Shown piece by piece: positions 49,942-59,437 of a stretch of 64,000 nt of DNA. Each line of letters begins with the position of its first letter. Position 1 is the stretch's first letter. The position numbers and the translations under genes were made by a program. Origin of the DNA: Arthrobacter sp. EPSL27 (lineage in GTDB: Bacteria; Actinomycetota; Actinomycetes; Actinomycetales; Micrococcaceae); contig NZ_LNUT01000005.1 in the NCBI RefSeq assembly GCF_001512305.1, forward strand, positions 529,674 through 593,673. The letters are read 5' to 3'. The notes under the pieces were generated by a model. The model had not been told where the DNA came from and made no database searches. It was given only the letters and a program-made list of their open reading frames with translations.

Positions 49942-51663
49942 GTGGCTACCACCTATTCCCAGCCCACCGGGGTCCTCGAGGCTCCCGTAGTACCCAAATC
50001 CAAGGGGCGCATCGTCGTCAACTGGATCACCTCTACCGACCACAAGACCATCGGGTACATGTACCTGATCGCGTCCTTCGTGTTCTTCTGCTTCGGCGGT
50101 GTCATGGCGCTGCTGATCCGCGCCGAGCTGTTCGAACCCGGCATGCAGATCCTGCAGACCAAAGAGCAGTACAACCAGCTCTTCACCATGCACGGAACCG
50201 TCATGCTCCTGATGTTCGCGACGCCGCTGTTCGCCGGCTTCGCCAACGTCATCATGCCGCTGCAGATCGGTGCCCCCGACGTCGCCTTCCCGCGACTGAA
50301 CGCACTGGCCTTCTGGTTCTTCCTCTTCGGCTCCACCATCGCGGTGTCCGGCTTCATCACTCCGCAGGGTGCGGCCTCGTTCGGCTGGTTCGCGTACGCG
50401 CCGCTGTCCAACACGACGTTCAGCCCCGGCGTGGGCGGTGACCTCTGGGTCTTCGGCCTGGCGCTCTCGGGCTTCGGCACCATCCTCGGTGCGGTCAACT
50501 TCATCACCACCATCATCTGCATGCGCGCCCCGGGAATGACCATGTGGCGGATGCCGATCTTCACCTGGAACATCCTGGTGACGGCCATCCTGGTTCTGAT
50601 GGCGTTCCCGCCGCTGGCTGCAGCCCTCTTCGCCCTTGGTGCGGACCGCCGCTTCGGCGCCCACATCTTCGACCCGGAGAACGGCGGCGCCGTCCTCTGG
50701 CAGCACCTGTTCTGGTTCTTCGGCCACCCCGAGGTCTACATCATCGCCCTGCCGTTCTTTGGCATCGTCTCCGAAATCTTCCCGGTCTTCAGCCGCAAGC
50801 CGATCTTCGGTTACAAGGGCCTGGTATACGCCACGATCTCCATCGCAGCCCTCTCCGTGACCGTGTGGGCCCACCACATGTACGTCACCGGCTCGGTCCT
50901 GCTGCCGTTCTTCTCCTTCATGACGATGCTGATCGCGGTTCCCACCGGCGTGAAGTTCTTCAACTGGATCGGCACCATGTGGCGGGGGTCCATCACCTTT
51001 GAAACCCCCATGCTGTGGAGCATCGGCTTCCTTGCGACGTTCCTCTTCGGCGGCCTCACCGGCATCATCCTGGCCTCCCCGCCGCTGGACTTCCACGTTT
51101 CCGATTCCTACTTCGTGGTGGCGCACTTCCACTACGTTGTCTTCGGCACGGTCGTGTTCGCAATGTTCGCAGGCTTCTACTTCTGGTGGCCGAAGTGGAC
51201 CGGCAAGATGCTCAACGAGCGTCTCGGCAAGATCCACTTCTGGATGCTGTTCCTCGGTTTCCACGGCACGTTCCTCATCCAGCACTGGCTGGGCGTCGAG
51301 GGTATGCCCCGCCGTTACGCGGACTACATGCCGCAGGACAACTTCACCTGGATGAACCAGTTCTCCACCTACGCCTCGTTCCTCCTGGGCGCCTCGCTGA
51401 TCCCGTTCTTCTGGAACGTCTACATCACCTGGCGCAGCAACGAGAAGGTTGAAGTGGATGACCCGTGGGGCTTCGGCGCCTCGCTGGAGTGGGCAACTTC
51501 CTGCCCGCCGCCGCGCCACAACTTCACCTCGCTGCCGCGGATCCGTTCGGAACGTCCTGCCCTGGACCTGCACCACCCCGAACTTTCCCAGACCTACACC
51601 GTCGAGTCTCCGGCCCCGGCCGCAGAAGCCCTCGGTAACGCCGACCAGAAGGACAACCCCTAG
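49942..51663 (+). CDS. ctaD: Cytochrome c oxidase subunit I (aa3)
   Basis: CtaD holds heme a and the heme a3-CuB site where oxygen is reduced and protons are pumped. The 573-residue protein has twelve helices. [15 protein letters not shown] supplies a heme a ligand, [14 protein letters not shown] supplies CuB His and the cross-linked Tyr, HHMYVTGS supplies further CuB His, and [13 protein letters not shown] gives the heme a3/heme a ligands. The GTG start has GGGGAG upstream. The stop codon overlaps the first base of ctaF. Confidence 0.97.
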   Translation: MATTYSQPTGVLEAPVVPKSKGRIVVNWITSTDHKTIGYMYLIASFVFFCFGGVMALLIRAELFEPGMQILQTKEQYNQLFTMHGTVMLLMFATPLFAGFANVIMPLQIGAPDVAFPRLNALAFWFFLFGSTIAVSGFITPQGAASFGWFAYAPLSNTTFSPGVGGDLWVFGLALSGFGTILGAVNFITTIICMRAPGMTMWRMPIFTWNILVTAILVLMAFPPLAAALFALGADRRFGAHIFDPENGGAVLWQHLFWFFGHPEVYIIALPFFGIVSEIFPVFSRKPIFGYKGLVYATISIAALSVTVWAHHMYVTGSVLLPFFSFMTMLIAVPTGVKFFNWIGTMWRGSITFETPMLWSIGFLATFLFGGLTGIILASPPLDFHVSDSYFVVAHFHYVVFGTVVFAMFAGFYFWWPKWTGKMLNERLGKIHFWMLFLGFHGTFLIQHWLGVEGMPRRYADYMPQDNFTWMNQFSTYASFLLGASLIPFFWNVYITWRSNEKVEVDDPWGFGASLEWATSCPPPRHNFTSLPRIRSERPALDLHHPELSQTYTVESPAPAAEALGNADQKDNP

Positions 51664-52064
51664 TGAAGATCGAATCAAGGATTTTTGGACTCGGAGTTTT
51701 CTTCTTCGTGCCTGTCGCCGTGATCTACGGCTTCCTCACGAACTGGTCCGAGTGGGTCGGCATCCTCGGGGTGCTGCTGGTTGGCGGTCTCGCCGGCATG
51801 ATCGGCGCCTACCTCGCCTTCACCGGAAAGCGCGTCGGGATGCGTCCCGAGGACCGCAGTGACGCCGAGATCCACGAAGGCGCCGGCGAGCAGGGCCACT
51901 TCAGCCCCTGGAGCTGGTGGCCGCTGGTACTCGGCCTGGCCTGCGCCGCCGGGTTCCTCGGCCTGGCAGTCGGTTTCTGGATTGTCTACATCGCGGCCGG
52001 CATGGCCGTGGTCGCCCTGATCGGTTGGGTCTACGAGTACAGCCGCGGAGACCACGCGCACTAA
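51663..52064 (+). CDS. ctaF: Cytochrome c oxidase subunit IV, actinobacterial
   Basis: A 133-residue subunit with four hydrophobic segments in two pairs (FFFVPVAVIYGFLTNW, GILGVLLVGGLAGMIGAYLAF, and the pair after HFSPWSWWPLVLG). CtaF is a small subunit of the bc1-aa3 supercomplex known in actinobacteria. The GTG at 51663 shares one base with the ctaD stop, so translation is coupled. A perfect palindrome follows 30 nt later. Confidence 0.9.
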   Translation: MKIESRIFGLGVFFFVPVAVIYGFLTNWSEWVGILGVLLVGGLAGMIGAYLAFTGKRVGMRPEDRSDAEIHEGAGEQGHFSPWSWWPLVLGLACAAGFLGLAVGFWIVYIAAGMAVVALIGWVYEYSRGDHAH

Positions 52065-52093
52065 GCTAAGGTCCCTCAGGACAATTGCATCAG

Positions 52094-52137
52094 CAACGAC
52101 GGCGGGCCCCACCATATGGTGGGGCCCGCCGTCGTTG
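52094..52137. terminator. Perfect 44-bp palindrome, ctaF/ptsH terminator
   Basis: The 22-bp arms 52094-52115 and 52116-52137 are exact reverse complements with no unpaired centre (axis at the CATATG). As RNA it forms a very long hairpin. It lies between convergent ctaF and ptsH, so it probably terminates both; such perfect symmetry could also extrude as a cruciform. Confidence 0.85.
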
Positions 52138-52190
52138 TGCTGTCTACAGTTCCAGGCAGCCTCAGGCTGCTTAGGGCGGCCGCGCGGGTC

Positions 52191-52484
52191 TTAGCGGGAC
52201 CGGGCGGACTCCAGCAGCTCGCACAGCCCGTCGAGAGCCGCGCCGACGTCACCGGCGCTGTAGCCGTCCGGGAGCGAGGCGGGGTCAACTGCCAGTTCCA
52301 CCTCGCAGCCGCAGGGGAAGTCCTCGGTCATTACTTCAAGCAGCGAGCGGGCGTCGACGCCGGGCCTGCCGTCCTTGCTGATGGTGATAGGCAGCCCGGT
52401 CTCGTGGACGGCGCGGACGAAAAGCGCCGCCGGCCGTGCGTGCAGCCCGATAGATGCCTGCACAATTGCGTTCCGAACTGGCAA
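52191..52484 (-). CDS. ptsH: HPr phosphocarrier protein of the PTS
   Basis: HPr passes phosphate from EI to sugar-specific EIIA proteins. The 97-residue protein has the active site GLHARPA with H15 and the region DARSLLEVM with Ser47 at the place of the regulatory Ser46 of Gram-positive HPr. An extra 10 or so residues follow the usual C-terminus. It is divergent from a GntR-family regulator. A DasR-like site lies in between, which suggests N-acetylglucosamine-linked control. Confidence 0.94.
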   Translation of the reverse strand: MPVRNAIVQASIGLHARPAALFVRAVHETGLPITISKDGRPGVDARSLLEVMTEDFPCGCEVELAVDPASLPDGYSAGDVGAALDGLCELLESARSR

Positions 52485-52580
52485 CGGGGGCTCCCTTGGT
52501 TTCTCCAGAAGTGTGCTGCCGACGGTCCCGGCGCATTTAAGCGTAACGGCGGGCCGGGTCCCGGGCGAACCGGGGCAGCA

Positions 52581-52596
52581 GGTGGTCTAGACCTCG
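52581..52596. promoter_or_regulatory. DasR-like operator (dre) candidate
   Basis: TGGTCTAGACC at 52583-52593 with the perfect palindrome GGTCTAGACC (52584-52593) matches the core of the DasR responsive element known in Streptomyces (ACTGGTCTAGACCAGT-like). It is about 100 nt before ptsH and about 50 nt before the divergent GntR gene. Confidence 0.6.
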
Positions 52597-52646
52597 CCCG
52601 CAGGTGGCTTAACCTTGAGGTATGACTCATTCCCCAAGGCGGCGCT

Positions 52647-53438
52647 GTGGCCGCCTCTGATGCATCCCGCATGGCCGGGGAAATCGACCGGCACAACGGC
52701 ATCCCCATTTATGTGCAACTGCGCGAACTCATTCGGACCCACATCACGGAGGCCTGCCCGCCAGGCTCGGCGCTGCCGTCCGAACGGGACCTCGCCGAAC
52801 GGTTTGGCTTGGCCAGGATGACCGTCCGCCAGGCCATCGACGCCCTGGTGGGGGAGGAGGTCATTGAACGGGTGGTGGGCCTCGGCACCTTCGTGCGGAA
52901 ACCCAAACTCGATCTGCAGGTGAAACTGACCTCCTACAGCGAGGAGATGCAGCGGCGCGGCATGGTGCCCGCCGCCAAGGTCCTCAGCTTCGAGCAGATC
53001 GGCGCCAGTGCTTTCCTGGCCCGCGAACTGCAGCTGGAGGAGGGCACGCCCCTGGTGCGGTTCCGCCGGCTCCTGCTGGCCGACAACGAACCCATGAGCG
53101 TGGACGAAAACTTCATCCCGGCCCACCGCGTGCCGGGCCTGCTCGACGGCGAACCGCCCACCTCCCTGTACAACGTCCTCAGCGAACGGTACGGGCTGGT
53201 GATGGAGTGGGGCGAGGACATGATCGAAGCGACGGCCGCCTCACCGTCGACGGCCCGCCTGCTGAACGTTGAAGTGGGGTCCCCGCTGCTGAAAATCCAG
53301 CGCCACGCCTTCGTGGCGCGTTCAATGGTCGACTACTCCGTGTCGTACTACCGGGCCGACCGCTACAAGCTCTGGGTGCCCCTGCAGCGGCCCGGCGTGC
53401 GCCCGACGCGCAACTACGCCTCCGGATACCGTTCGTAG
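52647..53438 (+). CDS. GntR/HutC family regulator, DasR-like
   Basis: A 263-residue regulator with an N-terminal winged helix (IPIYVQLRELIRTHI, LPSERDLAERFGLARMTVRQ) and a C-terminal UTRA effector domain (VKLTSYSEEMQRRGMVPAAKVL, EGTPLVRFRRLLLADNEPMSVDENFI, MVDYSVSYYRADRYKL). This is the DasR/NagR subfamily that senses amino-sugar phosphates. The divergent gene is ptsH and the region between has a dre-like site, so it probably controls PTS and amino-sugar uptake. The start may be GTG 52647 or ATG 52671. Confidence 0.85.
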   Translation: MAASDASRMAGEIDRHNGIPIYVQLRELIRTHITEACPPGSALPSERDLAERFGLARMTVRQAIDALVGEEVIERVVGLGTFVRKPKLDLQVKLTSYSEEMQRRGMVPAAKVLSFEQIGASAFLARELQLEEGTPLVRFRRLLLADNEPMSVDENFIPAHRVPGLLDGEPPTSLYNVLSERYGLVMEWGEDMIEATAASPSTARLLNVEVGSPLLKIQRHAFVARSMVDYSVSYYRADRYKLWVPLQRPGVRPTRNYASGYRS

Positions 53439-53469
53439 CGGCACAGGGCCCCACAGGCCCGGAGACGCT

Positions 53470-53501
53470 GGAAGGCCCGGTCCTCACGGACCGGGCCTTC
53501 C
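53470..53501. terminator. Bidirectional terminator, gntR/qcrB
   Basis: Perfect 14-bp arms GGAAGGCCCGGTCC (53470-53483) and GGACCGGGCCTTCC (53488-53501) with loop TCAC lie between convergent genes. Confidence 0.85.
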
Positions 53502-53532
53502 TGTTTACCACTGGGCGCCTGGCGGCGCCTGG

Positions 53533-55212
53533 CTAGTGGCTGAGCGTCTTCTGCGAGGCGCCGGAGTCGATAGCCTCGTGCTCGCCGTGGTGGCCGTGTG
53601 CGGCCGCCAGTTCTGCGGGCGTGGCCGGGGCGACCCGGTCCTCGAAGAACCACTGGGAGAGCTTCGCGCGGCGCTTCTCTTTCCTGTCGACAACGCCATG
53701 CTCGTTCGGCTGGGCCGGAAGCGGCGACGGCGACTCGAAGCCGACCAGCTTGTAGCGCTTGTACTCATCCAGCGGTGCGTGGACCTCGATGAACTCGCCG
53801 TGCGGCAGGCGCACAATGCGGCCGGTTTCACGGCCGTGGAGGGCGATCTCGCGGTCCTTGCGCTGCAGCGCCAGGGCAACGCGCTTCGTGACGATGAAGG
53901 CGATGACCGGGCCGATGAAGAACAGTGCACGCAGCCAGTACGTCACATCGTTCAGCGACACGTGGAAGTGCGTGGCGATGAGGTCCGAGCCGGCAGCGGC
54001 CCACATGACGCAGTACCAGACGAAACCGGCCATGCCGATTGCGGTGCGGGTCGGAGCGTTGCGCGGACGGTCGAGGACGTGGTGCTCGCGGTTGTCTTTG
54101 GTGATCCAGCGTTCGATCCACGGGTACGTGAACAGGACGGTGAAGAGGATGCCTGCCGGGACCAGGGCCGGCAGCAGCACGTTGAACGTGAAGACCTGGC
54201 CGAACCAGACCTGCTCCACGCGCCAGTCGCCGATGATGCCCGGCATAAGGCGCAAGGCGCCGTCAACGAAGCCGATGTACCAGTCAGGCTGGGTGCCCGC
54301 GGAAACTGGGGAGGGATCGTAGGGGCCGTAGTTCCAGATCGGGTTGATGGTGAAGAAGCCCGCCATGAGGGCGATGACACCGAACACGATGAAGAAGAAG
54401 CCGCCGGCCTTGGCCGCGTAGACCGGGCCGAGGGGGTAACCGACGACGTTGCCGTCGTTGCGGCCCGGGCCGGGGTACTGGGTGTGCTTGTGCACCACGA
54501 CCATAAAGAGGTGCAGGACGATCATCAGCAGGATGAGGGCCGGAACCAGCAGGATGTGGAGCATGTACAGGCGGCCGATGATGACCGTGCCGGGGAATTC
54601 CCCGCCGAAGAGGAAGAACGAGATGTACGTTCCAATGACCGGGATCGACTTGATGACGCCGTCGATGATGCGCAGGCCGTTGCCGGAGAGCAGGTCATCG
54701 GGGAGGGAGTAGCCGGTGAAGCCGGCAGCCATCGAGAGGATGAGCAGCACGCCGCCCACCACCCAGTTCATTTCGCGGGGCTTGCGGAATGCGCCGGTGA
54801 AGAACACGCGCAGCATGTGGACCGAGACGGATGCCACGAACAGCAGCGCCGACCAGTGATGGACCTGGCGCATGAAGAGGCCGCCGCGGACATCAAAGGA
54901 GATGTTGAGGGAGGAGTTGTATGCCACCGACATCTCGACGTTCTTCAGCGGCGTGTAGGAACCCTGGTAATGAGTTTCCGCCATGGACGGGTCAAAGAAG
55001 AACGTCAGGAACGTGCCCGAAAGGAGCAGGATGACGAAGGAGTACAGGGCCACTTCGCCGAACATGAAGGACCAGTGGTCCGGGAAGACCTTCCGGCCGA
55101 ATTCACGGAGGATGCCGGAACCGCCAACGCGCTCGTCAACAAAGTTCGTGATGCGGCCGCCTTTGGTCTTGGCGACGAAGGTGGGGGCATCAGGCGTTGA
55201 TGTTGCGCTCAT
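53533..55212 (-). CDS. qcrB: Cytochrome bc1 complex cytochrome b subunit
   Basis: QcrB oxidises menaquinol with two b hemes. The 559-residue protein has the N-terminal membrane region with heme ligands in QVHHWSALLFVASVSVHMLRV and HILLVPALILLMIVLHLF, the Qo-site part around HKHTQYPGPGRNDGN, and the actinobacterial C-terminal extension beyond the core helices (a hydrophilic tail ending GHHGEHEAIDSGASQKTLSH). The ATG at 55212 lies within the 3' end of qcrA (23-bp overlap), so translation is coupled. Confidence 0.94.
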   Translation of the reverse strand: MSATSTPDAPTFVAKTKGGRITNFVDERVGGSGILREFGRKVFPDHWSFMFGEVALYSFVILLLSGTFLTFFFDPSMAETHYQGSYTPLKNVEMSVAYNSSLNISFDVRGGLFMRQVHHWSALLFVASVSVHMLRVFFTGAFRKPREMNWVVGGVLLILSMAAGFTGYSLPDDLLSGNGLRIIDGVIKSIPVIGTYISFFLFGGEFPGTVIIGRLYMLHILLVPALILLMIVLHLFMVVVHKHTQYPGPGRNDGNVVGYPLGPVYAAKAGGFFFIVFGVIALMAGFFTINPIWNYGPYDPSPVSAGTQPDWYIGFVDGALRLMPGIIGDWRVEQVWFGQVFTFNVLLPALVPAGILFTVLFTYPWIERWITKDNREHHVLDRPRNAPTRTAIGMAGFVWYCVMWAAAGSDLIATHFHVSLNDVTYWLRALFFIGPVIAFIVTKRVALALQRKDREIALHGRETGRIVRLPHGEFIEVHAPLDEYKRYKLVGFESPSPLPAQPNEHGVVDRKEKRRAKLSQWFFEDRVAPATPAELAAAHGHHGEHEAIDSGASQKTLSH

Positions 55213-56260
55213 GCTGATCACGCTCCCAATAGCTAGGTCCAACTGGTTCATGGAAGTCGCTCGTGGCGACCAGGTAGCCCTCGGAGTCAACTGCGATGGG
55301 CAGCTGGGGGAGAGGCCGGCTGGCCGGGCCGAAGATAACCTTGCATTCCTGCGTGAGGTCGAAGGTCGACTGGTGGCACGGGCACAGCAGGTGGTGGGTC
55401 TGCTGCTCGTACAGGGCAACAGGGCAACCAACGTGGGTGCAGATCTTGGAATACGCGACGATTCCGTTGTAGCCCCAGTCCTCGCGGCCCGGTGACGGGT
55501 TGAGGGACTCGGGGTTGAGGCGCATGAGCAGAACAACGGCCTTGGCCTTTTCGTTCAGCTTGCCCTCGTGAAGTTCGTTCAGGCCTTCCGGGATAACGTG
55601 GAAAGCAGAACCGATGGTGACGTCGGCGGCCTTGATCGGGGTTCCATCAGGGTCGCGGGTAAGCCGCTTGAGCTTCCCGTCCTGGGGGGCCCACATGGTG
55701 TGCGCCAGCTTGTCGTCCGGACGCGGACCAAGGTCACCGAAGATCGCGATGGCGGGCAGGGGAGCCAGCGCCACGGCGCCGAGCAGCGTGTTGCGGATCA
55801 GCGGGCGGCGCTTGATGCCGGTTTCCTCGACGATGTCGTCGACGATCCGGACAGCCGCCTGGCGGTCGTCCTCGGTGCGGATGGCATGGCGCTCCTCGGA
55901 GACTTCATGGTCCGGCATGAGGGCCTTGGCCCAGTGCACGATTCCGGTGCCGATGCCCAGCATGGCAAATGCGGTGCCGAGTCCCAGCAGCGCATTCTGC
56001 AGCCGGATGGTCGCGATCGAGGAGTCATCGCCCAGATCGATGGCGAAGTACGCCACCAGGAATATCAGGGTGCCAACAACGGAGGTCCCAAAAAGTATGG
56101 CCACCTGCCGCTCTGCTCGCTTTGCGGCCTTCGGGTCCGTGTCAGCCAGGCGCAAACGATGCGGAGGAATTCCAGGATCCTGGAACTTCTCCACCTCATT
56201 CTGACCAGCCGTAGCTACGGTGCCCGAGTGGTTCGGACTGCCGTCACTATGGTTGCCCAT
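55190..56260 (-). CDS. qcrA: Cytochrome bc1 complex Rieske iron-sulfur subunit
   Basis: QcrA transfers electrons from menaquinol to the diheme QcrC. The protein (356 residues from the ATG at 56260; an ATG four codons earlier has its ribosome site too close) has three transmembrane helices near residues 50-145, the actinobacterial pattern. The Rieske box has C274-T-H276 and C279, then C293-P-C295-H296, with CHQSTFDL following. The C-terminal segment ends with NINA. It overlaps qcrB. Confidence 0.94.
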   Translation of the reverse strand: MGNHSDGSPNHSGTVATAGQNEVEKFQDPGIPPHRLRLADTDPKAAKRAERQVAILFGTSVVGTLIFLVAYFAIDLGDDSSIATIRLQNALLGLGTAFAMLGIGTGIVHWAKALMPDHEVSEERHAIRTEDDRQAAVRIVDDIVEETGIKRRPLIRNTLLGAVALAPLPAIAIFGDLGPRPDDKLAHTMWAPQDGKLKRLTRDPDGTPIKAADVTIGSAFHVIPEGLNELHEGKLNEKAKAVVLLMRLNPESLNPSPGREDWGYNGIVAYSKICTHVGCPVALYEQQTHHLLCPCHQSTFDLTQECKVIFGPASRPLPQLPIAVDSEGYLVATSDFHEPVGPSYWERDQHERNINA

Positions 56261-56362
56261 AATTCGCCTCATCCCTCTCTCGTCTCGGCGAATGCCGAGT
56301 TAGCTTTTCAATTCAAACTGCTGACGGGTCAGCAGAAAACTCTTACAGGTGCAACAGGTGGG

Positions 56363-57148
56363 CTAGGACGTCCGGGACGTCAGCCAGATGGTGAAGGCGA
56401 TGATGACGCCGAGGCCTGCGATCCAGACGAACAGGCCTTCAGAGACCGGGCCCAGGGAACCGAGGTCCGCGCCGCCGGGTGAGCCGTTGGCTTCGATCTG
56501 CTTCAGGAAGGTGATGATGTCGCGCTTGCCCTCGGGGGAGAGGTTGGCGTCACTGAAGACCGGCATGTTCTGCGGTCCGGTCACCATCGCTTCGTAGATG
56601 TGCTTGCTGGTGACGTCGCCCAGTGCCGGAGCGAACTTGCCCCGGGTCAGCGCACCGCCGGCAGCGGCAGCGTTGTGGCACATGGCGCAGTTCACGCGGA
56701 ACAGCTCGCCGCCCTTGGCGGCGTCACCCTGGCCGTCGAGGACGCCGGCTTCGGGGATGGACGGGCCGGGGCCGAGCGAAGCGACGTAAGCGGCAAGCTG
56801 GTTGGTCTGCTCTTCGTTGAACTGGACGGGCTTCTTGGGGGCCTGCGGTGCGTTCATCTGCATGGGCATACGGCCGGTGCCGACCTGGAAGTCAACGGCG
56901 GCAGCGCCGACGCCTACCAGGGAGGGGCCCGCCGGGGAGCCGCTGGCGCCCATGCCGTGGCAGGTTGCGCAGTTGGCTTCGAAGAGCTTTTTGCCCTCCT
57001 CCGCGTCATTTGCGCTGAAGCTGGTGGTGGCTTTGGCCTGGTTGACGGTGGTGGCAACGGCGTACAGCCCACCAGTGACCAGGAGGCCCATCAGCAGCAG
57101 TGCAATTGCTGCCAGTGGGTGACGTCGCTTCTGCGAGAGTGCCTTCAC
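56363..57148 (-). CDS. qcrC: Cytochrome bc1 complex diheme cytochrome c subunit
   Basis: QcrC has an N-terminal signal-anchor helix, two c-type domains each with a CxxCH motif (CATCHGMG and CAMCHNAA), and a C-terminal transmembrane helix (GLFVWIAGLGVIIAFTIWL). It replaces a soluble cytochrome c and links bc1 to the aa3 oxidase in actinobacteria. The 261-residue length is normal. It lies between ctaE and qcrA on the minus strand. Confidence 0.95.
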   Translation of the reverse strand: MKALSQKRRHPLAAIALLLMGLLVTGGLYAVATTVNQAKATTSFSANDAEEGKKLFEANCATCHGMGASGSPAGPSLVGVGAAAVDFQVGTGRMPMQMNAPQAPKKPVQFNEEQTNQLAAYVASLGPGPSIPEAGVLDGQGDAAKGGELFRVNCAMCHNAAAAGGALTRGKFAPALGDVTSKHIYEAMVTGPQNMPVFSDANLSPEGKRDIITFLKQIEANGSPGGADLGSLGPVSEGLFVWIAGLGVIIAFTIWLTSRTS

Positions 57149-57234
57149 GTGGTGGTTCCTTTATTCGATCCTGCGTGGGCTCCGGGAGCCGCTTCTTGAA
57201 ATTCTGCCTCTTGTAGAAAAAGAGTCAAGTCTTG

Positions 57235-57873
57235 CTACTTGAGGACGTAGATGACCAGGAAGAGGCCGATCCAGACGACGTCGACGAAGTGCCAGTAGTA
57301 CGAGGTGACAATCGCGGAGGTTGCTTCGAAGTGTCCGAACTTCTTCGCCGCGAAGGACCGTCCCATGATGAGCAGGAAGGCCACCAGGCCGCCGATCACG
57401 TGCAGGCCGTGGAAGCCCGTGGTGATGTAGAACGCCGAGCCGTAGGCGTTGGAGGAGAGTGAGACGTGCTCGGAAACGAGCATGGCGTACTCAGTCGCCT
57501 GGCCGGCCACGAAGAAGGCGCCCATGAGGAAAGTCAGGGTGAACCACTCGTTCATTCCCCAGCGGGTGAAGCTGAAGGGGCCGCCCGTCCTGCGCGGCTG
57601 AAGCCGCTCAGCGGCGAAGACGCCCATCTGGCAAGTAAAGGAACTGGCCACGAGGACGATCGTGTTGATGAGCGCAAAGGGGAAGTTGAGCTTGGCTGTC
57701 TCCTCGGCCCACATCTGTCCGGAAGTCGAACGGAGTGTGAAGTACATGGCAAAGAGACCGGCGAAGAACATCAACTCACTGGACAGCCAGACTACGGTTC
57801 CTACAGAAACCATGTTTGGGCGGTTCAGCGTCGGGTGCGCCGGGGTACTGGGGGCATGGGTCGCAGATGTCAC
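57235..57873 (-). CDS. ctaE: Cytochrome c oxidase subunit III
   Basis: A 212-residue subunit with the five-helix plan of actinobacterial Cta[23 protein letters not shown], then [66 protein letters not shown] and [19 protein letters not shown]. The GTG at 57873 is chosen because MTSATHAP-type starts are usual. A 17-bp palindrome touches this start codon. It is the first gene of ctaE-qcrC-qcrA-qcrB. Confidence 0.93.
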   Translation of the reverse strand: MTSATHAPSTPAHPTLNRPNMVSVGTVVWLSSELMFFAGLFAMYFTLRSTSGQMWAEETAKLNFPFALINTIVLVASSFTCQMGVFAAERLQPRRTGGPFSFTRWGMNEWFTLTFLMGAFFVAGQATEYAMLVSEHVSLSSNAYGSAFYITTGFHGLHVIGGLVAFLLIMGRSFAAKKFGHFEATSAIVTSYYWHFVDVVWIGLFLVIYVLK

Positions 57874-57890
57874 ATAGACATTATGTCTAT
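57874..57890. promoter_or_regulatory. 17-bp palindrome at the ctaE start
   Basis: ATAGACAT-T-ATGTCTAT is exactly symmetric around one base and directly adjoins the ctaE GTG. It contains TANNNT hexamers on the ctaE strand (for example TAATGT), so it overlaps the likely -10/start region and could be an operator. Confidence 0.55.
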
Positions 57891-58009
57891 AAAACTCCCT
57901 CCTGCCCAACGCAAACCGCCTTTTCGGAGGACTTTTTCTACAAAGACGCGAAATCGTGCGGAAAAGTTCCCGGCACCGTTCACATTGGTCATTGCGGCGC
58001 GCACCTCGA

Positions 58010-58015
58010 TAGCAT
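58010..58015 (+). promoter_or_regulatory. -10 box of trpD
   Basis: TAGCAT ends 6 nt before the trpD GTG (58022), so a leaderless transcript is predicted. TTGGTC at 57985-57990 is a weak -35 with 19-nt spacing. Confidence 0.5.
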
Positions 58016-58021
58016 CAGGAC

Positions 58022-59080
58022 GTGACTTCTCAGGCATCTGCACAGGCGGCAGGCAACACCTGGCCGCGGCTCATCAACGCACTCATCAACGGCACGGACC
58101 TTACTGCCGGCAACACTGAGTGGGCGATGAACTCGATCATGTCCGGGGAGGCCACGCCGGCGCAGGTCGCCGGATTCCTTGTCGCCCTGCGGGCCAAGGG
58201 CGAGACCGTGGATGAGCTGGTGGGACTGGTGGAGGCGATGATCGCCAACGCCAGCCCGCTTGATATCGGCGGGCAGAAGCTGGACATCGTCGGAACCGGC
58301 GGCGACCAGCAGAACACCGTCAATATCTCCACCATGGCCGCACTGATCGCGGCCGGTGCTGGCGCCAAGGTGGTCAAACACGGCAACCGTGCCGCATCCT
58401 CCACCTCAGGTTCCGCGGACGTCCTCGAAGCGCTCGGCGTCCGGCTGGACCTGCCGATCCCCCGGGTGGCGCTCAACGCGGAAGAAGCCGGCATCACTTT
58501 TTGCTTCGCCCAGGTCTTCCATCCCTCCATGCGGCATGCCGCCGTTGCCCGCCGTGAACTCGGCGTGCCGACCGCCTTTAACTTCCTGGGCCCCATGATC
58601 AACCCCGCCCACGTCCAGGCCTCCGCGGTGGGCGTGGCCAACGAGCGGATGGCACCCCTGGTTGCCGGTGTGCTCGCGAAGCGCGGCAGCCGCGGCCTGG
58701 TGTTCCGCGGCAGTGACGGGCTCGATGAACTGACCACCACCGGCCCGTCGACGGTGTGGGAGATCCGGAACGGCACTGTGACGGAAGAGATGTTCGATCC
58801 GGGCGACCTGGGGGTCCGCCGGGCCACCCTGGAGGAACTGCGCGGCGGGGACGCCGCAGCCAATGCCGCCGTCGTGCGTTCCGTCCTGGCCGGCGGACGC
58901 GGTCCCGCCCGCGACGCTGCGTTGCTCAATGCCGCCGCCGGGCTGGTGGCCTTCGACCTGGACGCCGTCGGCGGCTTCAGCGAACGGATGGCCGCGGCGC
59001 TCAGGCGCGCGGAGGAATCGATTGAAACGGGTGCGGCTGCTGCCGTGCTGGACCGGTGGGTCGCGCTCTCACGCAGCTGA
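58022..59080 (+). CDS. trpD: Anthranilate phosphoribosyltransferase
   Basis: TrpD joins anthranilate to PRPP in tryptophan synthesis. The 352-residue protein has the family motifs [14 protein letters not shown] (PRPP site), [21 protein letters not shown] and the anthranilate region around [11 protein letters not shown]. It stands alone here, not with other trp genes. Translation is probably from a leaderless message beginning at the GTG. Its divergent neighbour is ctaE. Confidence 0.95.
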   Translation: MTSQASAQAAGNTWPRLINALINGTDLTAGNTEWAMNSIMSGEATPAQVAGFLVALRAKGETVDELVGLVEAMIANASPLDIGGQKLDIVGTGGDQQNTVNISTMAALIAAGAGAKVVKHGNRAASSTSGSADVLEALGVRLDLPIPRVALNAEEAGITFCFAQVFHPSMRHAAVARRELGVPTAFNFLGPMINPAHVQASAVGVANERMAPLVAGVLAKRGSRGLVFRGSDGLDELTTTGPSTVWEIRNGTVTEEMFDPGDLGVRRATLEELRGGDAAANAAVVRSVLAGGRGPARDAALLNAAAGLVAFDLDAVGGFSERMAAALRRAEESIETGAAAAVLDRWVALSRS

Positions 59081-59155
59081 GTCGCCGCCGGGCGCAGTGC
59101 GCCTGGCACTACCCCTCATCAAGGGGAGCCGGGTGCAGCTCCTGAACGCCGGGTC

Positions 59156-59437
59156 CTACTGCTCGAAGCCGAGGGCGAAGGCCGCGTCCAGGTCGTGCTG
59201 GGAGTACGCGCGGAACGCGATCTGGGTGGTGGTGTGCACCACGCCCGGCACCTTGGACAGCTTGTCGGCGATGGCGTCCGCCAGATCCTCATGACGGGGC
59301 ACCCGGGCAATGGCGATCAGGTCCCACTCGCCGGTCACCGAGTAGACCTCGCTGATGCCCTGGATGGCAGAGATTTCCTCCGCGGTCTCCGGGATGCGGG
59401 AAGCGTCTGTCTTAATCAGGACGAAAGCGGTGACCAC
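59156..59437 (-). CDS. Stand-alone Lrp/AsnC ligand-binding (RAM) domain protein
   Basis: A 93-residue protein that is only the C-terminal effector domain of Lrp/AsnC regulators, starting MVTAFVLIKTD and containing IQGISEVYSVTGEWDLIAIARV, with no helix-turn-helix. Single RAM proteins form oligomers that bind amino acids and may act as sensors or as partners of full-length Lrp proteins. It is next to trpD but transcribed in the opposite direction. The ligand is unknown. Confidence 0.88.
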   Translation of the reverse strand: MVTAFVLIKTDASRIPETAEEISAIQGISEVYSVTGEWDLIAIARVPRHEDLADAIADKLSKVPGVVHTTTQIAFRAYSQHDLDAAFALGFEQ

